Shown piece after piece: positions 35,354-39,977 of a stretch of 39,977 bases of DNA (position 1 is its first letter; each line of letters starts with the position of its first letter). Below the pieces are notes generated by a model that saw only the letters and a list, made by a program, of their open reading frames with translations, made no database searches and was not told the DNA's origin. Source of the DNA: Deltaproteobacteria bacterium (GTDB lineage Bacteria > Desulfobacterota > Desulfobulbia > Desulfobulbales > Desulfobulbaceae); contig JAJRQC010000068.1 of the NCBI GenBank assembly GCA_024280455.1, forward strand, positions 1 through 39,977, in the 5' to 3' direction. The translations under genes were made by a program, and so were the position numbers.

Positions 35354-36821
35354 CTTTTCCTTGATCAAACAGCGGTTGTGGGGCCGTAACGGCGGAGAGG
35401 GGCTGCTGCCCTTTGAGCTGGTCAAGTATTTTGCCGTTATCAGTCTGGCCCTTATCTTCTTTGCCTCCCTGCTCCTGTCCTGGATTCTGGCCAATAACGC
35501 CAAACAGGTTCTCTTAAAACGCAGTGAGGCCTACTCGCAACTCTTTGCCGAAAACCTCAACAGTCAGGTTTTTCTCCAGTTTGTTCTTCCGACCGTGGTG
35601 CGCTATGGCCGAATAGCCCTTTCCGATGAGCGCCAGTTTGCCCGCCTCGACGCTATTGTCCGTAATATCACCCGCGGTATGCGTATCGAATCCGTGACCA
35701 TCTTTGATTCCCGGGAAAATATTATCTCCTATTCCACTGTCAAGGAAATGGTCGGCAAAAAGGATAAGGGCGGGCTTGAGTATGAAAAAGCCCGTGCAGG
35801 TGGAGACAGCTCCATCCTGGTTTCTAGCGGCTCATTGCTCAGTCTACTCCCGGGGGCACCACCGGTCTATTGCACCCTTAAATCCTACGTTCCCTTTCGC
35901 CAGGAAGACCGGACCGGTGAACGATCCGGCGACATAATGGGGGTTATCGAAGTCGTCCAGGACCTCTCCGGCGACCTGCGGGCGATTATCGGTCTGCAGG
36001 GACGAATTATCCTGCTCTCGCTCACCATCATGGGCATTCTCTTTGCCGTTCTTTCGGTCATTGTTGTCCGGGCCAATAAAATCATGGCAGATCGGGCCCG
36101 GGAGCGTCTCCAGCTCGAGGAAAAACTCGGAGAAGCCCAGCGTCTGGCAACCCTTGGTAAAATGGTGGCCGCGGTCTCCCATGAAATTAAAAATCCGCTT
36201 GGTATTGTCCGTTCGACGGCTGAGATTTTAGGAAAGCGGATCAGCAAGGTCGCGCCGGGAAATGAGCATCTTGCCGCTATCATTGTTGAGGAGACCACCC
36301 GGCTCGATAATATTGTGCGCGAATTTCTTGATTTTGCCCGTCCCAGGGAGCTCAGCCTGAAGCCTGAATCCTTGAATGTTCTGGTTGAGCGTATGGTGCG
36401 TTTCATGGAACCGGAACTGGAAAAAAAGGGTATTGCTCTGGAACAGAATCTTGATATGAACCTGAAAATTGTCAACATGGATGGAGAGCAGATCTATCAG
36501 GTGCTGTTTAACATGGTATTCAACAGTCTGCAGGCCATGGCCGACGGCGGAATTCTCACCGTCTCCACCGCCAATCGACCTGAAACAGGTGAAGTTATGC
36601 TGAGTGTCACCGATACCGGCATAGGCATGGAAAAAGAAAAGACAACCCAGATTTTCACCCCGTTTTTTACCGATAAAAACCGGGGCACCGGCCTTGGTCT
36701 GGCGATTGCAAAAAATATCGTCGATAAACACCAGGGACGGATAGAGGTCGAGAGCAGGGAAGGGGAGGGCTCTACCTTCAGGGTCATCCTGCCGGACTCC
36801 CTCTCCTCTGCCGTCGTATGA
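35334..36821 (+). CDS. Membrane sensor histidine kinase (NtrB-like)
   Basis: A 495-residue kinase. Membrane helix 1 is near 36-60 (YFAVISLALIFFASLLLSWIL). A periplasmic sensor region of about 160 residues follows, then helix 2 near 223-245 (IILLSLTIMGILFAVLSVIVV). A short helical linker without a recognisable HAMP leads to HisKA with His283 (VAAVSHEIKNPLG), then a HATPase with FNMVFNSLQAM, DTGIGM and GTGLGLAIAKNI. The start is ATG 35334 with GGAGG 5 nt upstream, inside the end of the radical SAM gene. Its TGA overlaps the next ATG. No response regulator is adjacent, so the partner is elsewhere. Confidence 0.9.
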   Translation: MTLWQPDFSLIKQRLWGRNGGEGLLPFELVKYFAVISLALIFFASLLLSWILANNAKQVLLKRSEAYSQLFAENLNSQVFLQFVLPTVVRYGRIALSDERQFARLDAIVRNITRGMRIESVTIFDSRENIISYSTVKEMVGKKDKGGLEYEKARAGGDSSILVSSGSLLSLLPGAPPVYCTLKSYVPFRQEDRTGERSGDIMGVIEVVQDLSGDLRAIIGLQGRIILLSLTIMGILFAVLSVIVVRANKIMADRARERLQLEEKLGEAQRLATLGKMVAAVSHEIKNPLGIVRSTAEILGKRISKVAPGNEHLAAIIVEETTRLDNIVREFLDFARPRELSLKPESLNVLVERMVRFMEPELEKKGIALEQNLDMNLKIVNMDGEQIYQVLFNMVFNSLQAMADGGILTVSTANRPETGEVMLSVTDTGIGMEKEKTTQIFTPFFTDKNRGTGLGLAIAKNIVDKHQGRIEVESREGEGSTFRVILPDSLSSAVV

Positions 36822-37897
36822 GCCTGCGTATAGGGTGCTGCATAACGCCGCATGGCTTTGGCCACGCGGCCCGGGCCGCAGCTGTTCTTGAGGAGGTGGG
36901 AAAAAGAATCCCGACAGAGTTTGTGGTGGTCACCACCGTGCCGGAGTGGTTTTTTTCAGACTCTCTCTCCTGCTCCTTTACATACCACCTGATGACAACG
37001 GATATCGGGCTGGTCCAGAAAAATTCGCTCCAGGAAGACCTGCAGGCGACACTCAGCGCCCTTGACGATTTTTATCCGTTGGCCGAAGAACGGATTGGCC
37101 GGGCCATGGAGCTGTTTTCCGGCTGTGACCTGATCCTCTGTGATATTGCGCCTCTTGGTCTGGTTGCGGCCGAGCGTCTGGGTGTTCCATCGGTTCTGCT
37201 GGAGAACTTTACCTGGGACTGGATTTATTCCAGCTATCTTGAAGGTTGTCCTGCTCTGCAGCCCCATATCGAGTATCTGCAGGAAATATACGGCCTGGCA
37301 ACCCATCACCTGCAGGCCGCACCGGTGTGCCGGCCGATTGACGGTCTGCAGGCAATTGCTCCCATCAGCCGGGCGGGGAAAAAATTCAGAGAAGCCGTCC
37401 GCAGGCAACTCCGGGTGAGTGCGGAAGAAAAACTTATTCTACTCACCATGGGCGGGGTGGAGGGCGATGAATATGCAGTGGCTCCGCTGATGGAGGCAAA
37501 GGGCTATGTTTTTGTGCTGGGCGGGCAGGGGGACCGGGTTGAAAGTCCGGGAAATCTTCGCTACGTTCCCAAACGGTCTGGTTTTTACCATCCCGATCTG
37601 GTGGCGGCATCTGATCTGGTGGTCGGCAAGGCTGGATATTCAACTCTGGCCGAGGTCTATGCGGCCGGAGTCCCGTTTGCCTACATAAGCAGAGAAACAT
37701 TTCGTGAATCTGCGGTCCTGGCCGAATTTATCCGCCGGGAGATGAGGGGGGCGGAGCTTGCCGGGGTAGAGCTGCAAAACGGCAGCTGGGTAGAGCGGCT
37801 GGATGAGTTGACGGCCCGACAGCCTGGGGGTGATCATTGTGAAAATGGTGCCGATGAAGCTGCTCGATGTATTATTGAGTTATTGAAGCCCCTGTGA
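36818..37897 (+). CDS. MurG-like GT-B glycosyltransferase
   Basis: A 359-residue protein with a two-Rossmann GT-B layout. The N-terminus has the HGFGHAARAAAVLEEV glycine loop. DLILCDIAPLGLVAAERLGVPSVLLENFTWDW follows, and the C-terminal donor site reads ADLVVGKAGYSTLAEVYAAGVPFAYISRETFRES (the xGxGYSTLAE block, residue D as in ASDLVVGKAGYS). This matches the glycosyltransferase 28/MurG-type C-terminal family; acceptor and sugar are unknown. ATG 36818 overlaps the kinase TGA by 4 nt, so the two are co-translated, suggesting that the kinase senses a surface or envelope state linked to this modification (inference). Confidence 0.75.
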   Translation: MSLRIGCCITPHGFGHAARAAAVLEEVGKRIPTEFVVVTTVPEWFFSDSLSCSFTYHLMTTDIGLVQKNSLQEDLQATLSALDDFYPLAEERIGRAMELFSGCDLILCDIAPLGLVAAERLGVPSVLLENFTWDWIYSSYLEGCPALQPHIEYLQEIYGLATHHLQAAPVCRPIDGLQAIAPISRAGKKFREAVRRQLRVSAEEKLILLTMGGVEGDEYAVAPLMEAKGYVFVLGGQGDRVESPGNLRYVPKRSGFYHPDLVAASDLVVGKAGYSTLAEVYAAGVPFAYISRETFRESAVLAEFIRREMRGAELAGVELQNGSWVERLDELTARQPGGDHCENGADEAARCIIELLKPL

Positions 37898-37931
37898 ACT
37901 CGAAACCAGAAACCCGGAACCCGAAACCCAA
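37897..37931 (+). repeat. Degenerate heptamer array upstream of fetA
   Basis: Five units: AACTCGA, AACCAGA, AACCCGG, AACCCGA, AACCCAA. The array begins at the TGA of the glycosyltransferase and ends one base before the ATG at 37933. It shares the two central units AACCCGG-AACCCGA exactly with the murC array. Confidence 0.75.
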
Positions 37932-37932
37932 A

Positions 37933-38556
37933 ATGAGCCGACTGGAAATAGATAACGTAACCTTCCGTGATCATGGCCCCTATTCCCTTGAAATTTGTGG
38001 GCGCCAATGTCTCGGTCTGCAGGGGGCTTCCGGTTCCGGAAAAACCCTTCTCCTCCGCGCCATTGCCGATCTTGATCCCCATGGCGGTTCTCTGCGGCTC
38101 GGCTCCATGCTTTGTAGCGAGGTGCCTGCACCGTTGTGGCGGAAGTCCGTGGCTCTGCTGCCTGCAGAGAGTTCCTGGTGGCAGGATACGGTGGAAGGGC
38201 ATTTCCATGATTTTTCCTCTCTTTCTGCAGGATTACTCAAGCAACTGGGTTTTGATTTTGAGGTGGGCTCCTGGCAGATCAGCCGCCTTTCCACCGGAGA
38301 AAAACAGCGGCTGGCTATTCTCCGGGTGCTGGAGAACCGACCCGGCGCTCTGCTGCTTGATGAACCCACGGCCAGCCTTGATGCCGCCAATATAACAAAA
38401 GTTGAACAGCTGCTGCTTGAGTACGGCCGTAAAAATAATGCGCCTCTGCTCTGGGTGAGCCATGATCCTGAGCAGCTTGACCGGGTGGCCGACCGCAGTC
38501 TGTTCATGCACGAAAACGGGGAGCTGACAACCCTTGGGGGCGAAGATGGGTGTTAA
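37933..38556 (+). CDS. fetA: ABC transporter ATP-binding protein, FetA (YbbL)-like
   Basis: A 207-residue ATPase subunit. Walker A is GASGSGKT (31-38), the signature is RLSTGEKQR, Walker B is ALLLDEPTASLD and the switch is VSHDPEQ. Its permease gene overlaps its end and belongs to the FetB family, and in E. coli FetAB is linked to iron export under oxidative stress. I chose ATG 37933; the longer GTG start at 37894 would translate the heptamer array into NSKPETRNPKPK-like sequence, which is not conserved ATPase sequence. Confidence 0.85.
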   Translation: MSRLEIDNVTFRDHGPYSLEICGRQCLGLQGASGSGKTLLLRAIADLDPHGGSLRLGSMLCSEVPAPLWRKSVALLPAESSWWQDTVEGHFHDFSSLSAGLLKQLGFDFEVGSWQISRLSTGEKQRLAILRVLENRPGALLLDEPTASLDAANITKVEQLLLEYGRKNNAPLLWVSHDPEQLDRVADRSLFMHENGELTTLGGEDGC

Positions 38557-39343
38557 ACCGCTGAGTCCTCTTGATCTGAGTCTTGCCGCAACCCTGGTTC
38601 TGCTGCTGGGCATTCTCAGCTGGCGCCTGCGTCTCGGCCTGGAAAAACGGTTGGCAATCTCCGCCCTGCGCACCACCGTCCAGCTGCTCTTTATCGGTCA
38701 GGTCCTGCGGGTTCTCTTTTCCAATGCGAGCTTTCTCTTTGTTTTTGCCATTTCCATGGTGATGCTGATTGTTGCCGGACGGGAAGTTGTTGTTCGTCAG
38801 CACAGAAGAATCCGTGGTTTCCAGGGCTGGCTGCTGGGAACCGGCTCCATGTTTGTCTCTTCGTTTGCGGTGGCCATTTTTGCCCTTGCCGTCATCATTG
38901 CCAACGATCCCTGGTATACCCCGCAATACGCCATCCCCCTCCTGGGAATGCTGCTGGGCAACACCATGAACGGGATAGCGCTTTCCATGGACCGAATGAC
39001 CGAGGCCCTGTGGCAGCAGCGCCAGATCGTTGAGCAGCGGCTGCTCCTTGGCCAGACCAGTCGTGAGGCCATTCATGAGATCCGGCAGCAGGCCATGCGT
39101 TTCGGTATGATCCCGATTATCAACGCCATGGCAGCCGCCGGTCTGGTCAGTCTGCCGGGAATGATGACCGGCCAGATCCTGGGCGGTTCTTCACCCATGG
39201 ATGCGGTCAAGTATCAGATTCTGATCATGTTTCTGATCTGTGCCGGAACCGGGTTCGGGGTGATCACCGCCATCACTCTCACCAGCAGAAAACTTTTTGA
39301 TGATCGTGACCGCCTCCGCCTGGAAGTGCTGGAAAAATCGTAA
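38546..39343 (+). CDS. fetB: FetB (YbbM)-family iron export permease
   Basis: A 265-residue membrane protein with about seven helices. Family blocks: LEKRLAISALRTTVQLLFIGQVLRVLF, MVMLIVAGREVV, PLLGMLLGNTMNGIALSMDRM, and INAMAAAGLVSLPGMMTGQILGGSSPMDAVKYQILIMFLI. It would pair with the ATPase just upstream, whose stop lies 8-11 nt inside this gene. ATG 38546 is preferred over TTG 38534. Iron as the substrate is by family inference. Confidence 0.9.
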   Translation: MGVKPLSPLDLSLAATLVLLLGILSWRLRLGLEKRLAISALRTTVQLLFIGQVLRVLFSNASFLFVFAISMVMLIVAGREVVVRQHRRIRGFQGWLLGTGSMFVSSFAVAIFALAVIIANDPWYTPQYAIPLLGMLLGNTMNGIALSMDRMTEALWQQRQIVEQRLLLGQTSREAIHEIRQQAMRFGMIPIINAMAAAGLVSLPGMMTGQILGGSSPMDAVKYQILIMFLICAGTGFGVITAITLTSRKLFDDRDRLRLEVLEKS

Positions 39344-39553
39344 AACCGGAATCTGCCGTCTATCAATATCGGCAACGGAAAAGTCGAATTCAAAGCAGAA
39401 ATATATTAAATTTCAATTTATTGTCGGTGGTTGAGTAATCATTCTCTACCACCTCACCTTGTACGCGTCCATCTAACATGATCTTTTCTCTCAATTTGTG
39501 GTATCGATAAGATCCATTTGATAATGATACTTCACTGCCGCACATGATTTCTA

Positions 39554-39606
39554 TTGACACTGCAATCAACAAATGCATTAATGTGTGCATTGATGCATTT
39601 GTTGAT
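39554..39606 (+). promoter_or_regulatory. Palindromic operator overlapping a promoter upstream of the GntR gene
   Basis: TTGACA (39554-39559, perfect) and ATTAAT (39577-39582) have a 17-bp spacer. Overlapping them is a 13-bp perfect inverted repeat, ATCAACAAATGCA (39565-39577) / TGCATTTGTTGAT (39594-39606), which extends with few mismatches almost to its centre. A protein binding here would cover the -10, as expected for autorepression by the adjacent GntR-like regulator (inference). Confidence 0.6.
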
Positions 39607-39617
39607 GGGGTCTGACG

Positions 39618-39854
39618 GTGGGGTTGAAAAAAATGATGAAAATAAAGAAAGAAAATCTTGAAGAGTTTGCCTACGATTCAATCATTACATTAATCCTTGG
39701 AAATCACTATAGACCTGGTGATTTTCTTCTCGAAACTGAAATAACACAGCGTTTAGGCCTGAAAAGCCGAACCCCGGTGCATCACGCGTTGGGACAACTT
39801 GTAGCTAAAGGGTTTCTCGATAAAAAGAGTAAGAAAGCTGGATATTCCATATAA
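39618..39854 (+). CDS. Mini GntR-family regulator (winged helix only)
   Basis: A 78-residue protein consisting of little more than the GntR winged-helix: EEFAYDSIITLILGNHYRPGDFLLETEITQRLGLKSRTPVHHALGQLVAKGFLDKKSKKAGYSI. The helix-turn-helix ILGNHYRPGDFLLETEI... then SRTPVHHALGQLVAKG is the classic pattern. The usual C-terminal effector domain (FCD or UTRA) is absent; the stop TAA is followed by a hairpin. The start may be GTG 39618 or ATG 39633. Its base composition is visibly AT-rich compared with the preceding 30 kb, suggesting transfer. It could be a genuine short regulator, an excision-type protein of a mobile element, or a truncated FadR-type gene. Confidence 0.7.
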   Translation: MGLKKMMKIKKENLEEFAYDSIITLILGNHYRPGDFLLETEITQRLGLKSRTPVHHALGQLVAKGFLDKKSKKAGYSI

Positions 39855-39887
39855 GAGCCTGCTAGGCTCGAGATTATTTTGTTTTTT
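39855..39887 (+). terminator. Hairpin after the GntR gene
   Basis: GAGCCT-GCT-AGGCTC (39855-39869) begins directly after the TAA and is followed by an AT-rich run containing ATTTTGTTTTTT. The U-run is 7 or more nt from the stem, so it is a moderate terminator candidate. Confidence 0.45.
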
Positions 39888-39977
39888 CACATTTTTCTCT
39901 TCGAAAGATAAATTTTGGCGGGTCTGACTGTTTTTTTAAGTGGGGGTATATTGTCCCTGACAAGCCAGCTAGGCGGC

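Noticed and set aside
37894-37932. GTG start and N-terminal extension of fetA
   Set aside because: The extension is only the translated heptamer array.
39390-39590. 66-codon minus-strand ORF in the fetB-GntR gap
   Set aside because: It begins inside the palindromic promoter, has no ribosome site and no family I recognise; composition alone could give it.

Overview
The window reads as chromosome of a Gram-negative, diaminopimelate-peptidoglycan bacterium. It is probably a member of the Desulfobacterota (Desulfobulbales-like). This placement is inferred from gene content and order (cca-rlmE-yebC-ruvCAB, a MetOD1-domain protein beside a PAS/GAF kinase, MurE-MurF fusion, PASTA-tailed FtsI); no rRNA is present to prove it. 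Coding density is high. From about 6.9 kb to 39.3 kb every confident intact gene lies on the + strand.

Layout: (1) 1-393, a 129-bp tandem repeat with internal palindromes. (2) 0.44-6.75 kb, minus strand: a MetOD1 protein plus multi-PAS hybrid histidine kinase, a secreted trypsin-like protease, and a thioredoxin-like protein coupled to an MscS channel gene that carries two in-frame amber codons. (3) 6.9-12.95 kb: tRNA and rRNA processing (cca, rlmE), yebC, the Holliday junction genes ruvCAB, and panB. (4) 13.1-16.3 kb: a leaderless M6-type metalloprotease with two P-domains, then a convergent broken CHAT-domain gene. (5) 16.49-33.5 kb: the division and cell wall (dcw) cluster mraZ-rsmH-ftsL-ftsI-murEF-mraY-murD-[CxxC protein]-murG-murC-murB-ftsQ-ftsA-ftsZ, preceded by a sigma70-like promoter and a three-repeat MraZ box. 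(6) 33.5-39.3 kb: a B12-binding radical SAM protein, an NtrB-like kinase, a MurG-like glycosyltransferase and a FetAB-type transporter. (7) 39.35-39.98 kb: an AT-rich edge with a mini GntR regulator under a palindromic promoter.

The dcw genes supply lipid II (MurC-F, MraY, MurG, MurB) and the divisome (FtsL, FtsI, FtsQ, FtsA, FtsZ), but two expected elements are altered. The FtsI-like protein is full length yet has lost all three transpeptidase motifs, and ftsW is absent. A 75-residue two-CxxC protein sits exactly where ftsW normally lies. This altered septal synthase module is the most interesting feature of the window.

Other unusual structure: degenerate heptamer (AACYCRR-like) arrays end 1-6 nt before the start codons of four genes that have no visible Shine-Dalgarno; a 139-bp MITE-like element with perfect 23-bp inverted ends splits murG from murC; and GGGC-palindrome repeats recur at the left edge and in the murG-murC gap. 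I saw no tRNA, rRNA or CRISPR.
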